From contig NZ_NFLT01000001.1 in assembly GCF_002161055.1 (NCBI RefSeq), forward strand, positions 1 to 64,000: 64,000 bases of DNA, given 5' to 3'. The notes beneath the pieces are model-generated. The model had not been told where the DNA came from, ran no database searches, and was given only the letters and a program-made list of their open reading frames with translations. This document shows positions 9,501 to 17,697 of the stretch, piece after piece (the first letter of the stretch is position 1; each line of letters opens with the position of its first letter). The position numbers were made by a program, and so were the translations under genes. This stretch comes from Tyzzerella sp. An114. GTDB lineage: Bacteria > Bacillota > Clostridia > Lachnospirales > Anaerotignaceae.

Positions 9501-12193
9501 CCGTTGCCTTCTCTGTCTGACTCAAGACGGAAACCGTCATAAGCATTCCAAGCTGCCTCAATGCTGCCATAGTCTTCCATGAATATAAGGTTATCACTTA
9601 AGTGAACATGAAGGTCATTAAGTTTGAACCATTCCATTGTTTTTGCAACCTGTTTAAGCATATCCATTGAGAATGGTTTACGTCCAACGTCAATCATAAA
9701 TCCACGAAGTCTAAATTCTGGATAATCTTTTGCAGTACCTTGGTCAATAGTGTGAGCATCTCCGCTTAATGTGAGAGCCTGTAATACTGAACGAGTACCC
9801 CAGTTAATACCTGTTGGATGAATAGCTGTTATTGTAACGAAGTTTCTTACCTTCATTTCATAAGTCTCATCATCGTATCCCGGAAGGGCTTCTGTATCTT
9901 TTATTGTAAGATAAATATCGCCTTTTTCTGGCTGACCTGTAACTATTTCAAGGTTCCAACCAAACATATTAAGTATATCAGCCTGAAGGTTTTTACTTAC
10001 TTCTCCAAGTTCTGAAGCTCCAGCACCTAAAACAATACGGCTTTGTGATGTAAGTTCAAATACTTTTCCTTCCTCATCAGATGAGCTGTACCATTCTGTA
10101 ATTTCTGGAACAACTTTAGGTTTTGCATTTCCTTCATTTTCAGAATGTTGTCCCGGTATTGTGAGAACACGAGCCATATCTATGGCTTTATCCTCTGGGT
10201 CAGACTGATTTACTGCTGTAATATCAAATTCAATGTTCATATCAACAAGAGGTGTATAAATTGTGCCATCAGCACCTACAACCTGCTCATAGTTTGCCGC
10301 AAAAGTAATATCAAATCCCTCTGTAAGATTTTTTGCAACTACTTTTCCGTCCTCTATCTCAAGAGTAACTTTTTTAGCAACATTTGCTGCTGTATCTTTA
10401 GGAACTTGTTTTTCCTGATATGCTTCAAGTTCATACATTGAAACATTGTTCCATCCTGAGTTTGAATACTCTGCAATTCTTACTCTCAAATACTTAGCAT
10501 CAACAGCTTTATCAAAGTTTATTGTTTCACCAGTTGATGCGTCAGCTTTTTCAGTGCGAGTTGCCTGTGTTGTCCATTCTTCTCCATCAAGAGATGTCTC
10601 TATATAATATTTACTTGCATTTGATTTCGAAGTATTAAGTCCAGCTTCCCAATATATAATAACACTATTTACAGAACGTATCTTTTTGAAATCAAGAGTT
10701 ATTGTAGGCTCTTTTGCATTCATGTTTGTAGCCCAACGAGAAGGTTTGTCTTTTTTGTTTCCGTCAATAGCCTTATCTGCTGTAAACTGTGTTCCATTTT
10801 CATAGTCTGTTGCACTTGCTGTTGTGCCTTCATAACGAGCAAGGTTTGTTCCTTCTGGAGCTTTTACAGCCTGACTTGGAGCTTCTTCTTCCTGAGCTTC
10901 CTGATATACTTCAAATTCATACATTGAAACATTATTCCAACCTGAGTTTGAATACTCTTTAATTCTTACTCTTATGTACTGTGCTTCAACATCTGAATCA
11001 AAGTTTATTATTTCTTTAATAGCTGCACCTGCTGCTCTTGTCTGTGGAGCTTGTGGTTTTTCAGTGCGAGTTGCCTGTGTTGTCCACTCCTCTCCATCAA
11101 CAGATGTTTCTATGTAATATTTACTTGCATTTGCAGTGTCTGCTTCAAAACCAGCTTCCCAATAAATAACTGCACTTCTTATTGAACGAAGAGCACCAAG
11201 ATCAAGTGTTAATGTAGGCTCAGATACATCTCTGTTTGTAGCCCAACGAGAAGAACCATCTGTGTGATTTCCGTCAATAGCTTTATCCGCTGTAAACTGT
11301 GTTCCAGTTTCATAATCTGTTACAGTAGCTGTTACACCTTCAACTGTTGCAAGATTTGTTCCTTCTGGAAGTTTCTCAGCTCCACTTTCCTCTCCGCCTT
11401 CAACTTTCTGGTCTTCCTGATAAACTTCAAGTTCATACATTGAAACATTATTCCAACCAGAACATGAATATTCAGCTATTCTTACACGTATATACTGTGC
11501 TTCAACTGCATTATCAAAATTAATAACTTCTGGAGTTGCTGCATTAGCTTTCTCTGTGCGAGTTGCCTGTATTGTCCATTCTTCTCCGTCAACTGATGTC
11601 TCTACATAATATTTGCTTGCACTTGCAACCTGTTCGCCATATCCAGCTTCCCAGTATATTACTGTGCTTTTTATTGAGCGAAGTGTTCCAAGGTCAAGAG
11701 TTATTGTAGGTTCAGAAACATCAACATCAGTAGCCCAACGAGAAGGTTTTTCTGTGCGGTTTCCGTCAATAGCTTTATCTGCTGTGAAACTTGTTCCAGC
11801 CTCTGAATTTGTAGCAGTAGCTTTTACACCTTCAACTCTTGCAAGATTTGTTCCTTCCGGAAGTGTTTCAGCTGCTTTAATTTCAAGAGTAGTAGCTATA
11901 TCCTCAATTAATTCTGCATTAATTACAGTTCCTTCTGTTTCTTCTGTTTTTTCTGTCTCTCCTGTTACAATTCCATCTGTTTCCTCTGTTTCTTCTGTCT
12001 CTCCTGTTACAGTTCCTTCTGTTTCCTCTGTCTTAGGAGTTTCTTCTTCTGGCTTTTCTATTTCCGTTGCCTCAATAGACTCTTTTCTAAAATCATCAGC
12101 AATTTCTGTTGCAATAGCTGATACCCCTGTTCCAAGAGTCATACATGATGCCAAAAGAAGCGAAATACTCTTCTTATAGAAATTCTTTTTCAT
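6578..12193 (-). CDS. Giant S-layer-anchored GH20 beta-N-acetylhexosaminidase / lacto-N-biosidase-like protein
   Basis: The 1871-residue surface enzyme has this order: signal peptide (1-29); Thr/Glu-rich repeats (about 45-95); three F5/8-type C (CBM32-like) modules at about 112-262, 274-435 and 445-597; GH20 N-terminal domain (about 698-820); GH20 barrel (about 820-1170); LamG-like domain (1211-1388); a fourth F5/8-type C module (1403-1540); an Ig-like surface repeat (1553-1617); three SLH repeats (1667-1850); and a Thr/Glu tail. The GH20 catalytic pair is visible as HIGADEF, D998-E999, where the Asp assists the substrate N-acetyl group and the Glu is the acid. It should cut terminal GlcNAc/GalNAc or lacto-N-biose from host glycans at the cell surface; which one cannot be told. 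The leader carries a RAT antiterminator. GGGGGAT precedes the ATG. Confidence 0.92.
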   Translation of the reverse strand: MKKNFYKKSISLLLASCMTLGTGVSAIATEIADDFRKESIEATEIEKPEEETPKTEETEGTVTGETEETEETDGIVTGETEKTEETEGTVINAELIEDIATTLEIKAAETLPEGTNLARVEGVKATATNSEAGTSFTADKAIDGNRTEKPSRWATDVDVSEPTITLDLGTLRSIKSTVIYWEAGYGEQVASASKYYVETSVDGEEWTIQATRTEKANAATPEVINFDNAVEAQYIRVRIAEYSCSGWNNVSMYELEVYQEDQKVEGGEESGAEKLPEGTNLATVEGVTATVTDYETGTQFTADKAIDGNHTDGSSRWATNRDVSEPTLTLDLGALRSIRSAVIYWEAGFEADTANASKYYIETSVDGEEWTTQATRTEKPQAPQTRAAGAAIKEIINFDSDVEAQYIRVRIKEYSNSGWNNVSMYEFEVYQEAQEEEAPSQAVKAPEGTNLARYEGTTASATDYENGTQFTADKAIDGNKKDKPSRWATNMNAKEPTITLDFKKIRSVNSVIIYWEAGLNTSKSNASKYYIETSLDGEEWTTQATRTEKADASTGETINFDKAVDAKYLRVRIAEYSNSGWNNVSMYELEAYQEKQVPKDTAANVAKKVTLEIEDGKVVAKNLTEGFDITFAANYEQVVGADGTIYTPLVDMNIEFDITAVNQSDPEDKAIDMARVLTIPGQHSENEGNAKPKVVPEITEWYSSSDEEGKVFELTSQSRIVLGAGASELGEVSKNLQADILNMFGWNLEIVTGQPEKGDIYLTIKDTEALPGYDDETYEMKVRNFVTITAIHPTGINWGTRSVLQALTLSGDAHTIDQGTAKDYPEFRLRGFMIDVGRKPFSMDMLKQVAKTMEWFKLNDLHVHLSDNLIFMEDYGSIEAAWNAYDGFRLESDREGNGHQLQSKDYYYTNEEFRGFIDGCKAMGVNVVPEIDVPAHALSIAKVYKELALHKAGGSRPWIDHMDISNPEAIEVIKDIFREYIENGTFGDEDTVVHIGADEFYDSHPAYRNFLKEMITFIEEDMGRQVRVWGSLTSMSNNPSESPFTPEDVKGAQLDIWNTGWANPKAMFDLGFDLINITDGPMYMVPNGNGNRGGYGDYLDPNAVYSWTPNNMGGTKLPASSSQVLGGSFAIWQDNIDTRAAGINEQDTFVRMYDAIIPASVKMWGEGGDGLDRTVKEVQDDGKIIGLAPGTNPLNTVEKAAGTRDYASYDFESLNDKSGNNHNLTLNGAEINNGALSLNGGSSYASTGLDKMAWGDKLSFKVKKTAGGALEQVIFESDHAYGDYAIKAIRESEDATTWKLGFSRELYDYVFDYDLPENEWVDVEIVSEELSTKLIVNGQTVSAVGSFLPDENSNSQFKGKTGITNSSFSIPVSRIGSTTNAFTGLIDNVVMTTAQTDNVMTEGKYDISVDKYANVTAGSSQSGEGPQKAIDEDTTSIWHSNWNGCSVDESWIQVELDEATVVSGFRYLPRPNGINGTVDKYLIQVSMDGEEWTDVATGVWNRKADWKTVTFDAVEAKYVRLKGLETATDSGKRFMSAAEIRVCVAPNISEAKVEMEEKFEFDGKAVTPEPKVVFEGYLLEKDVDYTLSYENNEAPGEAKVIITGAGMYTGTFEKTFTITGDDKTEDNNNDDNNTSSGGGHYTVKPTRPGESSEIKDDDVPMTETPEIVEGFKDVFENSWFKEAVEYVTENNIFAGITPAQFGPDMQMTRGMLATVLYRIEGQPEVTEASPFKDVTSDKYYADAIAWAASEGIVAGITADEFAPDSPITREQLATILYRYNGSPKVEKTAEFTDSASISTWATDAVNWAVENGIISGRVDGKLDPQGKATRAEVASMVMRMSEIVDKVDETEEVTEETTENTETTTETTENK
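10405..11860 (-). repeat. Three tandem CBM32-like modules encoded by similar DNA (about 450-500 bp units)
   Basis: Units at about 11860-11410, 11373-10890 and 10860-10405 share protein blocks such as EGTNLA, FTADKAIDGN, SRWAT, IYWEAG, YYVETS-or-YYIETS, DGEEWT and GWNNVSMYE. They also share long near-identical DNA stretches, pointing to recent internal duplication. The second unit carries an extra insert of about twelve residues (PQAPQTRAAGAA). Confidence 0.85.
11925..12040 (-). repeat. Short tandem repeat coding a Thr/Glu-rich linker
   Basis: The DNA repeats units coding variants of VTGETEETEETDG and VTGETEKTEETEG, giving an acidic extended spacer right after the signal peptide. Copy number is likely variable between strains. 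Confidence 0.7.
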
Positions 12194-12215
12194 TTTTTAT
12201 CCCCCTTTTTCTATA

Positions 12216-12238
12216 AATACCCTAATTAAAACAATTAG
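12216..12238 (-). other. Small hairpin just upstream of the GH20 ribosome binding site
   Basis: CCTAATT and AATTAGG flank a five-base loop, about ten bases ahead of the ribosome site. There is no T tract, so it is not a terminator. It may stabilise the mRNA or shape initiation. Confidence 0.4.
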
Positions 12239-12257
12239 GTTTAAAATTCCAGACAAA

Positions 12258-12342
12258 AATAAAAAAAACCAAACCATAAAAACTCAGTATCACATTTTAT
12301 ATAAAAGAATAGAATAATACTGCGACTTTATGGTTCGGTTTT
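12258..12342 (-). terminator. Leader terminator (attenuator) of the GH20 gene
   Basis: In the transcript, AAAACCGAACCATAAA (12342-12327) pairs with TTTATGGTTTGGTTTT (12280-12265) with one G-U pair. An inner CAGTAT/ATACTG stem adds to it. A run of T follows (12264-12258). This long stem lies about 70 bases before the start codon, so by default it would stop transcription before the coding region. Confidence 0.85.
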
Positions 12343-12365
12343 GCCTGCATTACCAGTAACAATCC
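12337..12365 (-). promoter_or_regulatory. RAT: ribonucleic antiterminator site for a BglG/LicT/SacY-family protein
   Basis: The transcript reads GGATTGTTACTGG then TAATGCAGGCAAAACC. This is the 29-base RAT known from sacB, bglP and bgl leaders, with its conserved GGATTGT and GCAGGCAAAACC halves. Its last six bases are the first six of the terminator stem, so the two folds exclude each other. A bound, PTS-controlled antiterminator protein would let transcription pass. No BglG-family gene or PTS gene is in the window. Confidence 0.9.
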
Positions 12366-12391
12366 GAATAACGAATTTTACTTATGGATAA

Positions 12392-12420
12392 AGCATATCA
12401 TGAAAATAAAATAGTTTAAA
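12392..12420 (-). promoter_or_regulatory. Candidate promoter of the GH20 gene
   Basis: On the minus strand, TTTAAA (12420-12415) and TATGCT (12397-12392) are 17 bases apart and just upstream of the RAT. Both boxes are imperfect. The rest of 12421-12600 is AT-rich and shows nothing I recognise. Confidence 0.4.
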
Positions 12421-12600
12421 TAGGCAAATTAGACATACTTTTTCAAAAAATTATGTTAAATATCAACAATAAGATTACAAAAAATAACTTTTTATAGTAT
12501 ATAATTATATTATTTTTAAAAAATAATAAATTTAAAATTTATTCTTTGTAATATTTATTATTGTAACAAAACTATTTTCTTCACAATACTTCACAAAACA

Positions 12601-12637
12601 AAAAGAGCTTCTATCTATAAAGATAGAAGCCTTTTTT
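12601..12637. terminator. Intrinsic terminator after clpB
   Basis: GCTTCTATCT pairs with AGATAGAAGC, with A and T runs on the outer sides. It lies some 30 bases downstream of the clpB stop codon. Confidence 0.8.
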
Positions 12638-12666
12638 ATTAAAATTAATGTACTTTTATTGATACA

Positions 12667-15261
12667 TTAACGTATTACAAACTCATCATTCTCAACATCA
12701 ATAACAAATTTTGTTTCAGGTGCAACATCATCTCTTATGATTTTCTTAGCAATAAGAGTTTCTATATATCTCTGTATAAATCTCTTAAGAGGTCTTGCAC
12801 CATAAACAGGGTCATATGCACTTTCGATAATGTAATTTTTAGCATTTTCAGTAAGTTCACATGAAAGTTGTTTATCTTCAAGACGTTTATTAAGGTCTTT
12901 TACAATAAGGTCAATAATAAATGTTATGTCATTCTTTGTAAGTGGTTTGTAGAATACAATTTCATCAAGTCTGTTTAAAAATTCAGGACGGAAAGAACGT
13001 CTTAAAAGTTCATTAACTTGTTCTTTTGCCTCCTCTTTAATCTCTCCACTTTCGTCAATACCGTCAAGAAGATAGTTTGAACCAAGGTTTGATGTAAGAA
13101 TAATTATTGTGTTTTTAAAATCCACAGTTCTACCCTGTGAATCTGTAATTCTACCATCATCAAGAACCTGTAAAAGAATATTAAATACATCAGGATGAGC
13201 CTTTTCGACTTCATCAAAAAGTACAACTGAATAAGGTTTTCTTCTTACAGCTTCTGTAAGCTGTCCACCCTCCTCATAACCTACATATCCTGGAGGAGCT
13301 CCGATAAGTCTTGATACTGAGAATTTTTCCATATATTCAGTCATATCAATTCTTACAATATTCTTTTCATCATCAAAAAGTGTTTCTGCAAGAGCTTTTG
13401 CAAGTTCCGTTTTACCTACACCAGTAGGACCTAAGAAAAGGAATGAACCTATTGGTCTTTGTGGATTTTGGATACCTGCACGACTTCTCATAATAGCTTC
13501 TGAAACCTTTGTGACAGCTTCATTTTGACCGATAACTCTTTCATGGAGTATGTCCTCAAGATTTATGAGTTTCTCTTTTTCTCCCTCCATAAGTTTTGAT
13601 GTAGGAATACCAGTCCATCTCTCAATAATCTTTGCAATTTCTTCTTCTGTAACTTTATCACGAAGGAGAGTTGCTCTATTTTTTTCCTCTGCAATAGCTT
13701 CTTCCTGTGCCAATTCTTTTTGAAGTTGTGGAAGTTTGCCATATTTAAGTTCAGCAGCCTTATTTAAGTCATAGCTTCTTTCAGCCTTTTCAATTTCAAT
13801 ATTTACATTGTCAATGTCTTCTCTTAATTTCTGAACTTTATTTATTGCATTTTTCTCATTATCCCATTTTGCTTTAAGTGTGTTAAACTCATCACGCATT
13901 TCTGCAAGCTCTTTTTGTATTTCTTTTAAATGTTCCTGAGATATTTTGTCACTTTCTTTTTTAAGAGCAGCCTCCTCAATTTCATGCTGAATTATTTTTC
14001 TCTGTATAATATCAAGCTCCATAGGCATTGAGTCAATTTCAGTTCTTATCATAGCACAAGCCTCATCAACAAGGTCAATGGCTTTATCCGGTAAAAATCT
14101 GTCTGAAATATATCTGTTTGAAAGTGTAGCAGCAGCAATTATAGCTTGGTCTTGAATTTTAACTCCATGATAAAGTTCATATCTTTCTTTAAGACCTCTT
14201 AAAATTGCTATTGTATCTTCAACAGTAGGCTCATTAACCATTACAGGCTGGAAACGTCTTTCAAGAGCTGGGTCTTTTTCAATATACTGTCTATATTCAT
14301 TAAGTGTTGTAGCACCTATACAATGAAGTTCACCTCTAGCAAGCATTGGTTTTAAAAGGTTTCCGGCGTCCATAGCACCATCACTCTTACCCGCTCCAAC
14401 AATAGTATGAAGTTCATCAATGAAAAGTATAATTTTTCCTTCACTCTTTTTAACTTCGTTTAATACAGCTTTAAGTCTTTCTTCAAACTCTCCTCTAAAT
14501 TTAGCTCCGGCAATTAAAGCACCCATATCAAGAGAGAATATAGTTTTATCTTTAAGACTGTTTGGAACGTCCTCTTTAACAATACGCTGAGCAAGTCCCT
14601 CGGCAATAGCTGTTTTACCTACACCAGGCTCACCTATAAGAACAGGATTATTTTTTGTCTTTCTTGAAAGTATTCTTATTACATTACGAATTTCGTCATC
14701 TCTACCGATTACAGGGTCAAGTTTTTTACTTCTTGCCCTCTCAACAAGGTCTGTACCATATTTTTTGAGTACATCATAAGTTGATTCTGGATTATCACTT
14801 GTAACTCTTGTATTTCCTCTTACTGTTGCAAGAATTTTATAAAAATCTTCACTCTCTATATTAAAAAGTTTGAAAAGTTTTTTGTCTACTGGATTAGGAT
14901 TTTTAAGTATACACATAAAAATATGTTCAACAGAAACATATTCGTCTTTCATATTTTCTGCAAGTTTTTCTGCGGCAACAAGAACCTTGTCAACATCAGC
15001 TGAAACATATATGTTGTTTGCAGGTCTGCCGCTTCCTGAAACATGAGGAAGTTTTTCAATTTCACGCATCAGTTCAGCCTGAAAGGCATTTACATTTACG
15101 TTCATTTTCATAAGAAGCTGAGGGATAAGTCCGTCTTCCTGTGTAAGCAACGAATATAATAAATGCTGTTCTTCTATCTGAGGGTTCTGATGCTCTACTG
15201 CAATATTTTGAGCATTCTGTATTGCTCCCAATGAATTCTGTGTAAATTTTTGAGCGTTCAT
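12667..15261 (-). CDS. clpB: ClpB ATP-dependent disaggregase (Hsp104 family)
   Basis: This 864-residue hexameric cytosolic chaperone pulls polypeptides out of aggregates together with DnaK. Order: N-domain (1-145); first AAA+ domain with GEPGVGKTA near residue 208; the ClpB-specific coiled-coil middle domain (about 400-525), which separates it from ClpA and ClpC; second AAA+ domain with GPTGVGKTE near 610; and small C-terminal domain with [12 protein letters not shown]. The length is normal. The ATG follows AGGAAG. A perfect CIRCE element overlaps its promoter, so HrcA control is expected. It stands as a single gene. Confidence 0.97.
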   Translation of the reverse strand: MNAQKFTQNSLGAIQNAQNIAVEHQNPQIEEQHLLYSLLTQEDGLIPQLLMKMNVNVNAFQAELMREIEKLPHVSGSGRPANNIYVSADVDKVLVAAEKLAENMKDEYVSVEHIFMCILKNPNPVDKKLFKLFNIESEDFYKILATVRGNTRVTSDNPESTYDVLKKYGTDLVERARSKKLDPVIGRDDEIRNVIRILSRKTKNNPVLIGEPGVGKTAIAEGLAQRIVKEDVPNSLKDKTIFSLDMGALIAGAKFRGEFEERLKAVLNEVKKSEGKIILFIDELHTIVGAGKSDGAMDAGNLLKPMLARGELHCIGATTLNEYRQYIEKDPALERRFQPVMVNEPTVEDTIAILRGLKERYELYHGVKIQDQAIIAAATLSNRYISDRFLPDKAIDLVDEACAMIRTEIDSMPMELDIIQRKIIQHEIEEAALKKESDKISQEHLKEIQKELAEMRDEFNTLKAKWDNEKNAINKVQKLREDIDNVNIEIEKAERSYDLNKAAELKYGKLPQLQKELAQEEAIAEEKNRATLLRDKVTEEEIAKIIERWTGIPTSKLMEGEKEKLINLEDILHERVIGQNEAVTKVSEAIMRSRAGIQNPQRPIGSFLFLGPTGVGKTELAKALAETLFDDEKNIVRIDMTEYMEKFSVSRLIGAPPGYVGYEEGGQLTEAVRRKPYSVVLFDEVEKAHPDVFNILLQVLDDGRITDSQGRTVDFKNTIIILTSNLGSNYLLDGIDESGEIKEEAKEQVNELLRRSFRPEFLNRLDEIVFYKPLTKNDITFIIDLIVKDLNKRLEDKQLSCELTENAKNYIIESAYDPVYGARPLKRFIQRYIETLIAKKIIRDDVAPETKFVIDVENDEFVIR

Positions 15262-15311
15262 ATATACATCTTCCTTTCTACAATATTTTAAGATTTCTAA
15301 TCTATGAATGT

Positions 15312-15349
15312 ATTATAACTCATTAGCACTCACTTGACAAGAGTGCTAA
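15312..15349 (-). promoter_or_regulatory. clpB promoter with perfect CIRCE (HrcA operator)
   Basis: TTAGCACTC (15323-15331), nine bases, then GAGTGCTAA (15341-15349) is the consensus CIRCE inverted repeat. On the minus strand TTGTCA (15340-15335) and TATAAT (15317-15312), 17 bases apart, form the promoter, and the operator covers the -35 box and spacer. HrcA repression released by heat is established for this element. Confidence 0.95.
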
Positions 15350-15413
15350 CAAATTATTTACATATAAATTTACGCTAAATTTTATTACAAAGTCTGTACT
15401 ATTTTTAAAATTT

Positions 15414-15442
15414 TTAACACTTTTTTTGAAAATACATATAAT
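15414..15442 (+). promoter_or_regulatory. Promoter of the substrate-binding lipoprotein gene
   Basis: TTAACA (15414-15419) and TATAAT (15437-15442) are 17 bases apart, 28 bases before the start codon. Confidence 0.6.
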
Positions 15443-15469
15443 ATACTATGAATTCAGGGAGGATTGAAA

Positions 15470-16474
15470 ATGAAATTTTATAAAAAATCAACTGTTTTTG
15501 TATCAATTATGATTGTTTTTGCAATTATATTTTCAGGCTGTCAGAGTGAAAAAAGTGAACTTACAAAAGTAAGACTTAATGAGGTAGTTCACTCTGTATT
15601 TTATGCCCCACAGTATGTAGCTTTGGAAAAAGGATTTTTTGAAGATGAAGGACTTGAAATTGAAATGAGTGTTGGTCAGGGTGCTGACAAATCAATGACA
15701 GCTCTTATATCAAATTCCGCAGACATTGCACTTTTAGGTACAGAAGCCGGAATTTATGTATATAACGAGGGAAAAGAAGACTTCCCTAAAATTTTTGCAC
15801 AGCTTACTCAAAGAGCTGGAAACTTCCTTGTATCAAGAGAGGAAGAACCAAATTTTAAATGGGAAAACTTAAAAGGCAAATCATTGATTGGCGGAAGAAC
15901 TGGCGGAATGCCACAACTTGTACTGGAATATGTTTTAAAGAATAATAATTTAAAAATTGGGGAAGATTTAGATATTATAAATAACATTGCTTTTGAAAGT
16001 ACAGCAGGAGCATTTCAAGGAAATTTAGGAGATTACACAGCAGAATTTGAGCCTACTGCAACAGCTCTTGAAAATAGCGGAGCAGGTCATGTTGTGGCAT
16101 CACTTGGAACAGAGAGCGGATACATTCCATATACTGTTTACATGGCAACAGGAAAATATATGGAAGAAAATCCAGACATTATTCAAAAGTTTACAAATGC
16201 CATATATAAAGGTCAAGAATGGGTTGACACTCACACATCAAAAGAAATTGCAGAAGTTATATATCCACAGTTTAAAGAGTCTGACATAGACACATTGACA
16301 AAGATTATAGAAAGATATAAATCTCAAGACACATGGAAAACAAACCCACAGATTGACGAAGATGGTTTTGAACTTATACAGGACATTATGGAAGAAGGCG
16401 GAGAGTTATCAAAAAGAGTGCCTTATAATGATATTGTAGTTACAGATTTTTCAGAAAAAGCAGAAATAAAATAA
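15470..16474 (+). CDS. ABC transporter substrate-binding lipoprotein (NMT1/ThiY/SsuA-like)
   Basis: The 334-residue exported protein has a lipoprotein signal ending in IFSGC (lipid-modified Cys24). The mature part is a periplasmic-binding fold of the NMT1/THI5 kind: VHSVFYAPQYVALEKGFFEDEGLEIEM is the family N-terminal block, followed by GQGADKSMTALISNSADIALLG. Relatives bind pyrimidine thiamin precursors, sulfonates, nitrate or similar small ligands. The start is the ATG at 15470, seven bases behind GGGAGG; an upstream in-frame TTG at 15464 overlaps that site. No permease or ATPase gene is adjacent, so it is an orphan component here. Confidence 0.85.
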   Translation: MKFYKKSTVFVSIMIVFAIIFSGCQSEKSELTKVRLNEVVHSVFYAPQYVALEKGFFEDEGLEIEMSVGQGADKSMTALISNSADIALLGTEAGIYVYNEGKEDFPKIFAQLTQRAGNFLVSREEEPNFKWENLKGKSLIGGRTGGMPQLVLEYVLKNNNLKIGEDLDIINNIAFESTAGAFQGNLGDYTAEFEPTATALENSGAGHVVASLGTESGYIPYTVYMATGKYMEENPDIIQKFTNAIYKGQEWVDTHTSKEIAEVIYPQFKESDIDTLTKIIERYKSQDTWKTNPQIDEDGFELIQDIMEEGGELSKRVPYNDIVVTDFSEKAEIK

Positions 16475-16480
16475 AAACAC

Positions 16481-16515
16481 CGAATATTTATTTATAAAAT
16501 ATAAATAAATATTCG
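16481..16515 (+). terminator. Hairpin after the lipoprotein gene
   Basis: A perfect 16-bp AT-rich stem starts with CGAATATTTA and closes at 16515, with a three-base loop and a weak T tail. Confidence 0.6.
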
Positions 16516-16524
16516 TTTATATAA

Positions 16525-16556
16525 AAAAGCAGACCGAAAATTTTTTCAGTCTGCTT
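16525..16556. terminator. Intrinsic terminator of the aminotransferase operon
   Basis: AAAGCAGAC and GTCTGCTTT close a mostly A/T hairpin, with A and T runs on the outer flanks, just beyond the aminotransferase stop codon. It can also serve the plus strand. Confidence 0.75.
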
Positions 16557-16562
16557 TACTTT

Positions 16563-17693
16563 TTATATACTATAAACTTCTTTTATAAAATTTTCACTTA
16601 TAGAACATTTCAAATCAAATTTAAGCTGTAAAAGTGTATTTTCAAGGGCTTTTAATGTTTCAAAAACATCACTTACATTACAATTTTCACCCATGTGACC
16701 TATTCTCAAAACTTTACCTTCCATAATATCGAAAGAGCCAGCTATAAGTATATTATATTTATTTTTCATAATATCAATAATTTCTTTTGCCAAAATTTTT
16801 TCAGGCACATTAAAAACCGTTACAGTATTTGAAAAACCGCTTTCAGTATAAAGATGAAGTCCACCTTTTACAATAGAATTTCTAACAGCAGAACCAATTT
16901 TTTTATGGCGTTCAAATATATCTTTATCATTTAAAATATTTTCCAAAGCACTTCTTAAAGCATAAATATCATAAATAGGCATTGTATAAGGGAACCACTT
17001 ATCTCTATAATATGTCTTAAATGTTGAAAGATTAGCATAAAAAGAAGCTATTGGAGTTTTTCTTTCTTCCATAGATTTTTTAGCTCTATCACTAACTCCA
17101 ACTATTGTAAGCCCCGTAGGAGCAGACAAAGCCTTTTGAGAACCAAGACAAAGTATATCAATATGTCCCATTGATAAAGGTTCACCGAAAGAAGCTGAAA
17201 CACTATCAACAACAGTCATAATTCCATAATTATTTAATACATTTGATATGCTTTCAACATCGTTTAATATTCCGCTAGGTGTATCACAATGAACAACAGT
17301 AGCATATTTAAAATTACTGTCTTTTTTGAGATAATCATCAAGTTTATTTACATCAACAGGATTTTTATAATCAACAGTATATAAAACAGGTTCTCCCCCA
17401 TACATACTTACAAAACCTTCAAATCCTCTGCCATAAACTCCATTATCTATAACAAGAACTCTATCACCTTTTTCAGTTAAAGAAGCACAGGCAGCCTCAA
17501 GCCCCAAAATACCTTCTCCCCCAAGTATATAAAACTCATTTTCAGTATTAAAAAACTTAGAAAACATTAAACAAGTTTCGTGATAAAATTCACAAAATTC
17601 CTCATAAATATCAGGATTTCCCCTCTCAATACTCATTGACATTCGTACATTTTCCCTTATCTGAGTAGGTCCCGGTGTCATCATTTTATACAT
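16563..17693 (-). CDS. Class V aminotransferase (alanine-glyoxylate / serine-pyruvate type)
   Basis: The 376-residue PLP enzyme of fold type I belongs to the AGXT/SPT branch. Seen: MTPGPTQIRENV at the N-terminus, IERGNPD, the glycine-rich ILGGEGILGLEAA, the cofactor-binding VVDSVSASFGE, and GSQKALSAPTG with Lys187 as the Schiff-base lysine. Likely amino donors are alanine or serine and the acceptor glyoxylate or pyruvate; 2-aminoethylphosphonate relatives cannot be excluded. It begins four bases after the ECF S-component gene, with its GGGAGTG ribosome site inside that gene's end, so the two are one operon. A MocR regulator lies divergent to the pair. Confidence 0.85.
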   Translation of the reverse strand: MYKMMTPGPTQIRENVRMSMSIERGNPDIYEEFCEFYHETCLMFSKFFNTENEFYILGGEGILGLEAACASLTEKGDRVLVIDNGVYGRGFEGFVSMYGGEPVLYTVDYKNPVDVNKLDDYLKKDSNFKYATVVHCDTPSGILNDVESISNVLNNYGIMTVVDSVSASFGEPLSMGHIDILCLGSQKALSAPTGLTIVGVSDRAKKSMEERKTPIASFYANLSTFKTYYRDKWFPYTMPIYDIYALRSALENILNDKDIFERHKKIGSAVRNSIVKGGLHLYTESGFSNTVTVFNVPEKILAKEIIDIMKNKYNILIAGSFDIMEGKVLRIGHMGENCNVSDVFETLKALENTLLQLKFDLKCSISENFIKEVYSI

Positions 17694-17697
17694 ATAT

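Noticed and set aside
11613-12179. Long plus-strand frame (188 codons) inside the GH20 gene
   Set aside because: It is antisense to the signal, spacer and CBM32 region and gives a Ser/Val/Pro-rich protein that mirrors the repeats. There is no ribosome site.
12337-12365. c-di-GMP riboswitch idea from GCAGGCAAAACC
   Set aside because: The sequence lacks the GEMM core and its second helix, while it matches the RAT consensus along its whole length.
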